Origin: Bacillota bacterium
GTDB lineage: Bacteria > Bacillota > Limnochordia > DTU080
Length of the DNA: 64,000 nucleotides
Reading direction: 5' to 3'
NCBI GenBank assembly: GCA_012840225.1
Contig: DULU01000098.1
Span: forward strand, 29,071-93,070
Shown: positions 26,689 through 35,026 of the stretch, piece by piece
How positions within the stretch are numbered: position 1 is the stretch's first letter
Layout of the letters: every line of letters starts with the position of its first letter
Made by a program: the position numbers and the translations under genes
Notes under the pieces: model-generated
What the model was told of the DNA's origin: nothing
Seen by the model: only the letters and a program-made list of their open reading frames with translations
Databases searched by the model: none

Positions 26689-27168
26689 ATGAGCAGCATA
26701 CAAAACTGGGCGATACCGGCTCACCCTCTGCAAGGAGGGGATCGTCGCGTCCGACGGCGTAAGGTCAGCCGGGTCAGAGCCCGCCCACAGCAGACCCAAG
26801 TTACCAGGCAGGTCCGCCAGGTGTGGTCGACGGGTCTGTTTCAGGTGCCGTCAGGTGAAGGTAATGCCATCGAGGTGGAAATCTTTCTCAGCAGTTTTTC
26901 CAATCAGCCTGAGAATGTCAGGGTGACCGTCAATCGCCAGTCCAACACCAACCTGGAACCCATATTTTTCCAAACCTTGCAAGTGCCGGCCGGAGGCGTG
27001 AGGAACGTCACGCTCTCCGAAGGAGTGGAAGGTGAAACCATCGAGATCAACATCAGTCCTGTGGATACCGCCATTGTCCCGTCGGCCGGCGTGGTGCAGA
27101 CTTTCCTGGCCGACGGCGCCACCGTCACTTTGGTATGGAAGTCTCCCGGCGATTTTGTGCGTTTATAA
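26689..27168 (+). CDS. Unknown protein, beta-rich, paralogue of the next gene
   Basis: 159 residues, not recognised. The first ~40 are basic (RRVRRRKVSRVRARP) and probably disordered; the rest alternates short beta strands (NAIEVEIFLSSFSNQ, VRVTVNRQSNTN). It ends in LVWKSPGDFVRL, which matches LQWISAGDFVPI in the following gene. The middle parts also align (LQVPAGG-type followed by VEGETIEINI versus IEGEAAEVIV). No signal peptide. GAGGGGATGG precedes ATG 26689, and TATAAT at 26628-26633 may be its -10. A structural or surface beta-sandwich protein is the best guess. Confidence 0.65.
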   Translation: MSSIQNWAIPAHPLQGGDRRVRRRKVSRVRARPQQTQVTRQVRQVWSTGLFQVPSGEGNAIEVEIFLSSFSNQPENVRVTVNRQSNTNLEPIFFQTLQVPAGGVRNVTLSEGVEGETIEINISPVDTAIVPSAGVVQTFLADGATVTLVWKSPGDFVRL

Positions 27169-27195
27169 AGATAGAGGAAGGTGGAGGTGAGCTAT

Positions 27196-27615
27196 ATGGC
27201 TTTAAATCTGACCAGCGGTTTCTTTCCGGTGGCCGGGCTGCCGGCGGCCCAACTGGTGAAGCTGCGTGTCTATATTACCAACCTGGAAAACAGGGCGGGC
27301 AGAGCCACTGTGGAAGTGAACAAAGCCACCGGTTTCGATAAAGAAAGAGTGCTCCTGCAAGAAATTGAGGTGCCGGGCAATGAGCAACGCTTCGTGGAAC
27401 TGGGGAGCGATCAGATCGAAGGCGAAGCGGCGGAAGTGATCGTCCGCTTGCCCGACGGCGGGTTCTTGCCTCCCGACAGCGGTATGCGCCCAGGTGTGGC
27501 AATCATCAGCCTCTTCACCGGCGATGAATCCACTTCTCTTCTGCAATGGATTTCGGCCGGCGATTTTGTACCCATCCCCGGGACGAACGCCGGAGGAACA
27601 AATGCCGGGAGTTAA
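27196..27615 (+). CDS. Unknown protein, beta-rich, paralogue of the previous gene
   Basis: About 139 residues from ATG 27196, chosen because GGAGGTGA lies just upstream; a GTG at 27181 would overlap the ribosome site. One beta-sandwich-like domain (LVKLRVYITNLENRAGRATVEVN, IEVPGNEQRFVELG) ends in the shared motif LQWISAGDFVPI and a short Gly/Asn tail. It follows its paralogue by 27 bases, so the two form a transcription unit produced by tandem duplication. No signal peptide or catalytic motif seen. Function unknown. Confidence 0.65.
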   Translation: MALNLTSGFFPVAGLPAAQLVKLRVYITNLENRAGRATVEVNKATGFDKERVLLQEIEVPGNEQRFVELGSDQIEGEAAEVIVRLPDGGFLPPDSGMRPGVAIISLFTGDESTSLLQWISAGDFVPIPGTNAGGTNAGS

Positions 27616-27690
27616 GGCGTATAGGAGTTAAGGAGTTGAAGATGAGGTAACCAAGGAAAATTCAGCTGCACCAGCTTGCCACAACCGGCT

Positions 27691-27728
27691 CTAGCGTGAG
27701 TTTCTTCATAAGCGGAAACTCACGCTAG
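27691..27728. repeat. Perfect 14-bp inverted repeat at a stop codon
   Basis: CTAGCGTGAGTTTC (27691-27704) pairs with GAAACTCACGCTAG (27715-27728) around a 10-base loop. It overlaps the TGA of the LacI-family gene and lies between that gene and the plus-strand unknown pair. There is no T-tract on either side, so it is either a T-less bidirectional terminator or a protein-binding palindrome. Confidence 0.7.
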
Positions 27729-28733
27729 TGCTGCCAGGCGCTTTCCCAGCTCTTCCGGGAGAGCAGGTTCTGTAATAATTTGTTCTCCGCAGACCAGATC
27801 GCTTTCCAGTGTGTGCTGAACGCGCTTGCTTTCTTCCCCTTCCTCGGCCAGCGAGAGCAGGGTTTCCACCGCCAGCTTGGCCCCTTCCCGCAGCCGGCGC
27901 TGTACCAGCGGAAACGGCGGCTGGTGTGCTTCCAGAACCGGATGGGGACCCATTGCGGCAAAAGCTATATCACCGGGCACCGTCATACCCCGCTCGCTCA
28001 ATAAAGCCAGGGTAAATAATGCCGTGGTCGTACCGGCCACGAACAAGGCCGTCGGCGGTTGCGGACCATCCAAAAAGGAAACCAGATCATGGGTTAAAGG
28101 TTGACCCACGGTCAGCAATTGCTCAAGAGGCGCCAGACCGCGATAGCTCATATAAGTGCGATAAGCCCGCAGCCGGTCCCGGTGATCAGGATGCGGCCCT
28201 TTATAACCCACAAAAGCGATGCGCCTGTGTCCCTGGTGAAAAAACAGATCCAGGGCTCTGGCCATAACCAGTATATTGTCGCACCATACCCAATGATCCG
28301 TCCGCTCACCCTTGCCGAACTGCACAAACGGCACTTCCGCCCGGCGCAGCGAGGTAGCGATGGCCCGGCTTTGCCCGGTGGTGATGATCAGCACACCCTT
28401 CAAGCCGGCCCGCAGCATCTCCTGGCGCCAAAAACGGGGTACCGAGTCGCTTACCGTCTGTTCCCGGATCAGGGTGATGGTGTTGGCTCCGGCACCATCG
28501 AGAATCCCGTCCAGTATCTCCCCCGACCAGCCATGCGAAGTGAAGGTGGGCGGAATGACCACGGCAATGGTGCGGTCCTGCCTTTTAATGGCGTTGGGCA
28601 TATACCCGTTGGCTTCGATCACCTTTAAAACCGCATCTCTCAGTTCAGGTGTGACAGGTTTGGTACCGTTGATCACCCGGGACACCGTACTCGGAGATAC
28701 TCCTGCCAAGGCGGCGATCTGACGCATGTTCAC
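27720..28733 (-). CDS. LacI-family transcriptional regulator
   Basis: 337 residues. The N-terminal helix-turn-helix (MRQIAALAGVSPSTVSRVING, residues 3-23) and hinge helix are followed by a periplasmic-binding-protein-like ligand domain. It is the last gene of a minus-strand cluster with the heparinase gene at 29460 and the small lectin-like gene at 28846. That cluster and the divergent receptor gene share a palindromic operator (32234, 32385), which is a natural target. A 113-bp gap before it holds tandem ACGCTACATA units that may be its own control region. The effector is likely a mono- or disaccharide. Confidence 0.9.
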   Translation of the reverse strand: MNMRQIAALAGVSPSTVSRVINGTKPVTPELRDAVLKVIEANGYMPNAIKRQDRTIAVVIPPTFTSHGWSGEILDGILDGAGANTITLIREQTVSDSVPRFWRQEMLRAGLKGVLIITTGQSRAIATSLRRAEVPFVQFGKGERTDHWVWCDNILVMARALDLFFHQGHRRIAFVGYKGPHPDHRDRLRAYRTYMSYRGLAPLEQLLTVGQPLTHDLVSFLDGPQPPTALFVAGTTTALFTLALLSERGMTVPGDIAFAAMGPHPVLEAHQPPFPLVQRRLREGAKLAVETLLSLAEEGEESKRVQHTLESDLVCGEQIITEPALPEELGKRLAALA

Positions 28734-28789
28734 CTTTTACCTCACCTACCAAACAGCCGAATTCTTGGACCCAAAGGATGGCCATATCA

Positions 28790-28850
28790 CTATAAAGCGC
28801 AAACGCTACATAACGCTACATAACGCTACAAAACGCCACAAAACGCTACA
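28790..28850. repeat. Tandem ACGCTACATA repeats before the lacI-type gene
   Basis: About five 10-11-bp units (AACGCTACATA and variants) adjoin AGCGCAAACGCT, an imperfect palindrome. The same TAACGCTACATA stretch lies in the promoter spacer at 36914-36925. Possible regulator-binding half-sites. Confidence 0.5.
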
Positions 28851-29463
28851 AAGCACCGACATATAATTCTTTCCACACCAGTTTGGTCTGCCAGGTGCGC
28901 AGGGCTATGCGCCCGCCTGCCAGCGGGGCGGTGTCGGTTACATCATGGATCAACACCCCGTCGATGGCCGCCTGAATGTGCCCCTGCCGCACGGCAATAT
29001 CGATTTTATATTCCCTGCCCAACTCGGCGTGGCAATTCATATCCTCTGCCATAAGCTCGAATCCGGGGTTTTTGCGCATGCGGGTGTGGCCTTCGCCGGG
29101 CTTGGGACCCACGAAGGTAAAGATATAATTCGGGAACTGGTGGTACTCAGGATAATGCCCGGCACGCTTTGCCGAGCTATTGAGGATGTCGCCGCCGCCG
29201 GCTTCCGTGGCGTGGAATATAAAGTTCAGGTTGTTTTTTCCCACAGGCGGGATCGGCATGAGTTTGAGCTGCAGCAATATGTCCCCGGTGAATATGTCCG
29301 GTTTATACCAAACAGTGGCGCCGCCGGCCAGCGCATCGACCACCAGTCCTCCGCCGTCGTCAATGCTCAGCTCGGCCGGTCCTTCCACCACCCACAGCTC
29401 CGGGTGGAAGCGGGTAATGTGCAACAGCGGCCGGGAAGGCGGCGCTTGCCATACATTTGTCAT
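28846..29463 (-). CDS. Lectin-fold protein of DUF1961/DUF6250 type
   Basis: 205 residues without a signal peptide. The pattern of beta strands, with the stretch YHQFPNYIFTFVGPKPGEGHTRMRKN-like (about residues 105-130) and a final WKELYVG strand, resembles the concanavalin A-like lectin/glucanase proteins often found beside heparinase genes. Its ATG overlaps the TGA of the lyase gene upstream (ATGA), so translation is coupled; AAAGGAG lies 11 bases before. The close coupling suggests a joint role in sugar handling. The family name is tentative. Confidence 0.6.
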   Translation of the reverse strand: MTNVWQAPPSRPLLHITRFHPELWVVEGPAELSIDDGGGLVVDALAGGATVWYKPDIFTGDILLQLKLMPIPPVGKNNLNFIFHATEAGGGDILNSSAKRAGHYPEYHQFPNYIFTFVGPKPGEGHTRMRKNPGFELMAEDMNCHAELGREYKIDIAVRQGHIQAAIDGVLIHDVTDTAPLAGGRIALRTWQTKLVWKELYVGAL

Positions 29464-32081
29464 CGCCCGTCATGCTCCTTTTCTGTTTTTTCGCCTGTAG
29501 CAAGGGAAATGGTTAATTCTATAGTTTTCGGTTCATCATTGGACAAAAGCTCTCTTCCATTATAAGACAGGTTCAGGGCTTCTACAGCAAAAATATGCAG
29601 GCAGCTGTTCTCCCCGGCCCCGTCCGGTGCGCTCAGTACCGCCAGAGCTCGCGCCAGAGCCGTCACCCCGCCCAGCTTGATTTGGACAGGCGCCTCGCCG
29701 GTGCTGAAAGCGGCCCAGGAAGTGCTCCGGCTCAGGCCGCCGGTACCTGTTTCTCCCATACCGTCGGCGCCGGCGGCCCTTTGCCACTGCAACCCCAGCC
29801 AACCGGCACCGGAGAGCCTGGCCACAACGGGCCACTTCCCGGTGGTGCCGGCATCATCGCCGGCGCCGCCGCTCGCCTTCTCCACAAACAAGGCCGTGAG
29901 CCACCGATGGGCGGTGGTCTTTTCCGGGGAGAAGGCGGTAAGATGCCACTGGTTGGGATAGTCGGCAGGAGTGCCTTTTACCGGGGTTTCCGGGACCGGG
30001 ACGGCAAACTGGTCTGTCTGGCTGAAATCTCCGGCGGCAGGATAGGCAAAGCAAACTTGCATCCGGGCGCCGGGGCGACGCACCTCCACCCGGCGTCCGG
30101 CAGCATCCACCTCCATCTTGTCCAGAGCATGCAAAAGCCACTGGACGGTGGTCGGCCGGGAGGTGTCAATCTGGTCGTAAATGAGGTAGGTAGCCGGCTC
30201 CAGCCAGAGCACATGGCGCAGGAATCTGGTCACCGGCGAGTTCCGGTAGGCCTTTTCCGCCGCCCCGACGGCGTAGTGAAAACGGGCGCCGGTGTAGAAG
30301 TCGGCAATCCGGCCATAGGCATCCATCCGGCGAATCGGCTGCCCCTCTCCGTCGATGAGCACCCCATTGTGGGCGGCGGTGGTCATCGTCCAGCCATAAT
30401 GGTGAGTATCCCCGTAGCCGATGTAATAGCCGGTGTCCAAGGCGAGGACCTCATCGAAAGCGATCAGGTTGAAACAGTTTTGATCGGCATGGTTGTGGCC
30501 GAAGGAACCATAGGGGCTGCTTTTAAACTCAAACATGATATTGTTTTGCGGATCGCCAAGCCTGGAATGCATGAACACCTGACCGCAATCATAAAAGGCC
30601 TTGGCCTTCGGGAGCTCTGCCGGTGATGATTTGGGGAGAGGCCTGTGGTCCAAGTTTATTTCTATGTCTCCCAATAGGTAAAGGAGGCGGGAGGCGCCGT
30701 CCGCCGCCGGCCACATGCTCTCGGCCTCGGCATCACCTTGAGCCGGCATCACACCTTCGTCCCCGTTCCTGCCGGCGGCGGGTGACCGGCCAAGGGCGGC
30801 AGCATAAGCGGCGGCATAGGGGTTGTGAAATCTGCCGGCATACCTGAGCATGGGCACGAGCAACTCCCGTCCCGGCCGCACCTGCTCCCGGTAGTCGCCA
30901 AACTGGGAGCGCCAGCTGCCCGGCGGGTGGGCATAGATAAGATAATAAGGATTGGCTTCAAACCAGGGGTTTTGCAGGATGTCTATGCCGCACGCTTCCT
31001 CAATCATCATGGCGTTGAGCTGGCTGTAAATTAAGGCCATATCCTCCAGGTAATAGGCATTTTCGGCCGCCCCGCCATCCACGCCGCCCCACCAGGGATA
31101 AAAGGCCACAAACATTTTCAGACCCCATTCCAGCCATGCGGCGGCTTCGGGCACAACTTTATATAAAGCCAGAGAGCCGATCATAAAGTCGGTCATGATA
31201 TGCTGCCAGGCGTGGGCCTGGCAAAGCTGCTGCTCCAGCTGGGGCCGGTACCGTTTGTAGATCTGCCCCAGGCGATAGCGTATATTGTCTTCGAGCGCCC
31301 GGCGTTCCGGGGCGGTCAGCCTGTCGTGGAGGAGGTCGTAGATTATGGCTGTGTTCTTGACGATCTCTCCATTGGCAAAATCGCTCACCGAGATGGAGGT
31401 GAAGCCGTCGGGATCCTGGGCGGCGGCGGTCATCGCCCGTCGCACCGCTTCCCCGGCGAGCGCTTCATCGCCCGTCAACATGGCCACTATGGCCATCTCC
31501 CCGGCCGGAATCATGGTCGTCTTCACGTCGGCCATGGCTTCCCACCTTTGCATGATGCGCTCATAGTAGTTGGCGGTAGGCCTTTTCACTTTGTTGGCGG
31601 AGAGCGGCAGGGGGACGCCGACCAGTTTTTGCAGATCGGCGCGCCACTCCTCAAGCACCTTTTGCCTGAGCCCCTCCTGCATCCGGCGCTTCACGGCCGG
31701 GAGCTTCTCCGGGCGAAGCCATAGGCGGGGACGGCCGGTGGGGATTTTTTCCATAATAGCCGGCCAGGGAGGAAGCGACCAGCATTTGAGGTGCGGTTCT
31801 ATGGTAAAAGCAGCCGGTGGAGACCAGTCGTCGTCGGAGTCGCCCTTATAGCGCCAAAAATAGCGCCCCGCCGGCAACGGCTCCGGGGGACGGAAAAAGG
31901 TTTCCTTCACGCCGGTGATGGTGATGGTGGCGGCTCCGGCAAAAGTGGCATCCCGGCCATATTGTAAGATATAAGCAGTGCTTTTCTTATCTATGGGCCA
32001 GCGGAAAGTGGGCGGATTGACCACCAGCCCATGACCGACGGCTGCAGACGGCTCTGGGTACCTCACTATTTCCTGATGCAT
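29460..32081 (-). CDS. Heparinase II/III-family protein, apparently cytoplasmic
   Basis: About 873 residues from ATG 32081 (MHQEIVRYPEP); the open frame extends upstream but without family similarity. An N-terminal fibronectin-like module (about 10-110, FRWPIDKKSTAYILQYGRD) precedes an alpha/alpha-toroid. The heparinase II/III beta domain follows, with FGHNHADQNCFNLIAF and WTMTTAAHNGVLIDGEG. Architecture is close to the secreted lyase at 17021, but no signal peptide is visible, which suggests it acts on imported oligosaccharides or uses another export route. First gene of the cluster lyase - lectin-like - LacI. Ribosome site weak (GAGAG). Confidence 0.85.
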   Translation of the reverse strand: MHQEIVRYPEPSAAVGHGLVVNPPTFRWPIDKKSTAYILQYGRDATFAGAATITITGVKETFFRPPEPLPAGRYFWRYKGDSDDDWSPPAAFTIEPHLKCWSLPPWPAIMEKIPTGRPRLWLRPEKLPAVKRRMQEGLRQKVLEEWRADLQKLVGVPLPLSANKVKRPTANYYERIMQRWEAMADVKTTMIPAGEMAIVAMLTGDEALAGEAVRRAMTAAAQDPDGFTSISVSDFANGEIVKNTAIIYDLLHDRLTAPERRALEDNIRYRLGQIYKRYRPQLEQQLCQAHAWQHIMTDFMIGSLALYKVVPEAAAWLEWGLKMFVAFYPWWGGVDGGAAENAYYLEDMALIYSQLNAMMIEEACGIDILQNPWFEANPYYLIYAHPPGSWRSQFGDYREQVRPGRELLVPMLRYAGRFHNPYAAAYAAALGRSPAAGRNGDEGVMPAQGDAEAESMWPAADGASRLLYLLGDIEINLDHRPLPKSSPAELPKAKAFYDCGQVFMHSRLGDPQNNIMFEFKSSPYGSFGHNHADQNCFNLIAFDEVLALDTGYYIGYGDTHHYGWTMTTAAHNGVLIDGEGQPIRRMDAYGRIADFYTGARFHYAVGAAEKAYRNSPVTRFLRHVLWLEPATYLIYDQIDTSRPTTVQWLLHALDKMEVDAAGRRVEVRRPGARMQVCFAYPAAGDFSQTDQFAVPVPETPVKGTPADYPNQWHLTAFSPEKTTAHRWLTALFVEKASGGAGDDAGTTGKWPVVARLSGAGWLGLQWQRAAGADGMGETGTGGLSRSTSWAAFSTGEAPVQIKLGGVTALARALAVLSAPDGAGENSCLHIFAVEALNLSYNGRELLSNDEPKTIELTISLATGEKTEKEHDGR

Positions 32082-32233
32082 GGTGATCGGGTCTCTCTGG
32101 TTAATGTTGGTAGTGTCGTGCCTGCTCAAATGCTTATCGCTCCTCTGCGTCAGGAGATGGTGGTTAAAACCAATGACGCTATCCTGACCAAGAGATTTAG
32201 TCAACAGTATTCCGGATTCCGGGATGTCGGTAG

Positions 32234-32246
32234 GGAAACTGTTTCC
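32234..32246. promoter_or_regulatory. Palindromic operator, copy 1
   Basis: GGAAACTGTTTCC, a perfect palindrome around a single central base. It resembles LacI-family operators of the GGAAAC/GTTTCC type and lies upstream of the lyase operon. Confidence 0.6.
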
Positions 32247-32384
32247 ACCACCTCATATTTATTCCACTCCAAACGGCACTTTCCTCTTGCTTCCGGCTGC
32301 CGCTTTATTTTGACCGGTGCAATTATTTGCTTATGTTGAGCAGGAACCGCCGCAACAAGCGAGAAGAAAAAAAACAGTATGTCG

Positions 32385-32397
32385 GGAAACTGTTTCT
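32385..32397. promoter_or_regulatory. Palindromic operator, copy 2
   Basis: GGAAACTGTTTCT, identical to copy 1 in 12 of 13 positions, 151 bp away. It is about 50 bases downstream of the candidate receptor-gene promoter, so it could act as a roadblock site. Confidence 0.6.
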
Positions 32398-32462
32398 AAT
32401 ACATGTAGGCCCCACCTGCAGAAGTCGCCCATCGAAAATACGAATAGAAAGGAGGAGTCGTG

Positions 32463-33755
32463 ATGTTGATATCGATGGCAGGGAGAAAATATATGCGCCT
32501 TATACCATTTCTGGTCGTTTCCGCCTTATTGCTGACCGGCCTGGCTGCGGAAGCCAAAACCACTCTCCGCTTCGTCAAGTGGCCCGGAGCTGATTATGAT
32601 CAGGCCACCGATCCCGATCAGTTTATCGTCGATGAGTTCAATCGCCTGCACCCAGAGGTGGAAGTTATACTCGAACCGATTGCCGACTATGTGGAAAAAT
32701 TAACCGTCAACATGGCTGCCGGGATGTATCCCGATATTTTAATCGCCACCCCGCCATTGATCGCCCAGTTTATGCCGCTGGGATTATTGGAAGAACTCAC
32801 TCCTTATGCCAAACAGAGTGAGGACCTGTTCCAAAAGCTGTTTCCTATCGCCACCACATCGGCGGCTACCTGGGACGGACTCTATGCCGTACCCATTAAC
32901 ATCAATCCCAATGCTTTATATTTCAATGTTGATGAATTCGGCGCAGCCGGGCTTCGTTCGCCTCACGATTTATACGCCGAGGATAACTGGAACTGGGATA
33001 CTTTCCTATTCGCCGCCAAAAAGTTGACCATCGATACCGACGGCGACAATCAGCCTAATAAATATGGGTATAAAGGTACCCCTCGCAACTGGCAATTCTT
33101 TGTCTGGCAAAATAAAGGCACTATTTTCAGCCCGGACGGCAGGCAATTCGTCATGGATCGGGCGGCACAGGAAGCCATTCAATTCGCCTCCGATCTGATT
33201 CATGTGCACAGGGTATGGACAACTGCAGCTCCATACTATACCACGGCCTTTGCCCAAGGTCTCACGGCCATGATCATCAGAACTTCCGACCATGTTAAAA
33301 TTTACAGAAACGACAGCGAGGTCAACTGGGACACGGCCATGATCTTCGGCAGAAAACCCGGTATGCCGTTTCAGGAAGTATTCAATTTAGGCGGCATCGC
33401 CATCTGCTCCCAGAGCAAACACAAAGAGCTGGCTTGGGAATTCATCAAATTTGTCCTGGGTTATGAAGCACAAGTCCGCTATGCCCTCTCCGGTCAGATA
33501 CCTATAAACAAAAGGGCGGCTTTGTCTCCTTACCTTTTGGATCCGGCTAAACCGCCGCAAAATATGCAGGTATTCCTCCAGGCTATTGAGATGGGTATTC
33601 CTTCCACCGATAAAGAAGTGCCGGCCGTGGTCAACACGACGTTGGAAAGGGAACTGAACAAAATCTGGAATAGAGGTGAGCCTGTACAACAGGTATTGGA
33701 TGCCGCCCGTCCGGTGATAAATGCCTTGCTCGCCGAACACTACGCTGCGCAATAA
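32463..33755 (+). CDS. ABC transporter sugar-binding protein
   Basis: About 430 residues. Signal peptide within the first ~32 residues (IPFLVVSALLLTGLAAEA-K). The mature domain shows the family 1 solute-binding pattern (EVILEPIADYVEKLTVNMAAGMYPDILIATPP and TIDTDGDNQPNKYGYKG). ATG 32463 has GGAGGAG five bases upstream; the overlapping GTG at 32460 is too close. It is divergent from the lyase operon and shares its operators, so it is probably induced together with it. No permeases adjacent. It ends in a clear terminator. Confidence 0.9.
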   Translation: MLISMAGRKYMRLIPFLVVSALLLTGLAAEAKTTLRFVKWPGADYDQATDPDQFIVDEFNRLHPEVEVILEPIADYVEKLTVNMAAGMYPDILIATPPLIAQFMPLGLLEELTPYAKQSEDLFQKLFPIATTSAATWDGLYAVPININPNALYFNVDEFGAAGLRSPHDLYAEDNWNWDTFLFAAKKLTIDTDGDNQPNKYGYKGTPRNWQFFVWQNKGTIFSPDGRQFVMDRAAQEAIQFASDLIHVHRVWTTAAPYYTTAFAQGLTAMIIRTSDHVKIYRNDSEVNWDTAMIFGRKPGMPFQEVFNLGGIAICSQSKHKELAWEFIKFVLGYEAQVRYALSGQIPINKRAALSPYLLDPAKPPQNMQVFLQAIEMGIPSTDKEVPAVVNTTLERELNKIWNRGEPVQQVLDAARPVINALLAEHYAAQ

Positions 33756-33770
33756 AGCGCTCATATAATA

Positions 33771-33824
33771 ACCGGAACCGCCCGCCTTCAACCAGGTTGA
33801 GGTGCAGGTGGTTCCGGTTTTTTT
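33771..33824 (+). terminator. Intrinsic terminator of the receptor gene
   Basis: 12-bp stem ACCGGAACCGCC (33771-33782) with GGTGGTTCCGGT (33807-33818), one wobble, followed by a run of seven T. It lies 15 bases after the stop codon. Confidence 0.88.
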
Positions 33825-33842
33825 CTTTTCCTTTTTGGGACA

Positions 33843-34893
33843 CTAGTCCAGCTCAACTTCCCGGCCCGTTCTGGCCGATTCATATATGGCTTCTATAATT
33901 TGCACGGCATGGCGGGCTTCAGCCCCGGGGACGACCGGATCCCGATCCTCCAGGATGGCGTCCACCATATCCTGCACCTGGCCGGCATGGCCGGTGGTGG
34001 CGATGGCTTCGGGATCGGAGCTGGCCCCGCTGCCGGCCGCCTTTCCGGAAAAGCGCTCAATCATCTCCCGCTCGACTTCCGCTTCCCGCTCGCCCCGCAG
34101 GCGCCAGACCCGAATCTTGCCGTCCTGCATGTAAATGCTGCCGTTTTCCCCATGGATCTGCACCGTCGTGTCCAGCCCGGGATAGGCGGCCGTGGTGCCG
34201 ATGATGGTGCCGAGGGCGCCGTTTTTGAAGGTCACCAAAGCCAGACCGGCATCTTCCGTCTCGATTTTGTGCGCATAGATGGCGGTTTTGGCGTAGACCG
34301 ACTTCACCGGCCCCATAAACCACTGAAACAGGTCGATAGTATGTACGGATTGGTTCATCAGCGAGCCGCCGCCGTCCATCTCCCAGGTGCCTCTCCAGCC
34401 GCCCCGGTCGTAATATTCCTGACTGCGCCACCATTTCACCTGAATGTTGCCGAGATAGAGCCGGCCGACTTCGCCGTTGTCGATGGCCGCTTTTATGGCT
34501 TTGCTGGCCGGATTGAGACGGTTCTGGAATATGCCGCCGAGCTTGACGCCATACTTCTTACAAGCCTCCAGGGCGGCATCGATTTTGGCTGTCTTAATAT
34601 CGAGCGGTTTCTCGCACAACACGCTTGCCGGCTTGGGCCGCTTTGATGATCATGTCGGCATGCATACCGCTGGGGGTGGCGATGCTGACACAATCGACAT
34701 CTTTCCGCTCCAGCAGCTGATCGAAATCATAGATGGCTTCCGTATTCAACTCCGCAGCTACCTGATCGGCCAATTCCCTGTTAATATCGCACACGGCCAC
34801 CAGACGGCAGCGCTTGGCCCTCGCCGCCCCTCTGGCATGATTCTTACCTACTCCCAATCCCACCACGGCATATCCAACCATATCGCCTGCCAT
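33843..34893 (-). pseudogene. Gfo/Idh/MocA oxidoreductase gene split by a frameshift
   Basis: The 5' part (34893 down to about 34605) encodes the Rossmann region: VGYAVVGLGVGKNHARG, VSIATPSGMHADM and AAQAGKRV. The 3' part resumes in another frame with LCEKPLDIKTAKID, the conserved EKP motif. It continues to the usual end (GRGGWRGTWEMDGGGSLMNQSVHTID-type loop, then VPGAEARHAVQIIEAIYESA). The break is at about 34612-34620, within GTGTTGTG, where loss of two bases would explain it. Otherwise the gene is intact (about 350 codons), so the lesion is recent, or a sequencing error. Start taken at ATG 34893. Confidence 0.8.
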
Positions 34894-35026
34894 GTATTCA
34901 TTCATCTCCCACCAATCAAATATGCATATGCACATGCATTATGCACGGCTGCCCGGCGGCACACCGCCGTTTTTCCTATTTCCACATGATATATACCGAT
35001 GCCTTCAAGCAAAATGCCGCTGCCGT

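Larger units (their letters stand above)
32082..32462. other. Divergent control region of the lyase operon and receptor gene
   Basis: About 380 bases with no gene. It carries two identical palindrome cores listed separately, a candidate plus-strand promoter TTGACC (32310-32315), 16 bases, TATGTT (32332-32337), and a candidate minus-strand -35 TTGACT (32199-32204) with a poor -10. Confidence 0.5.
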
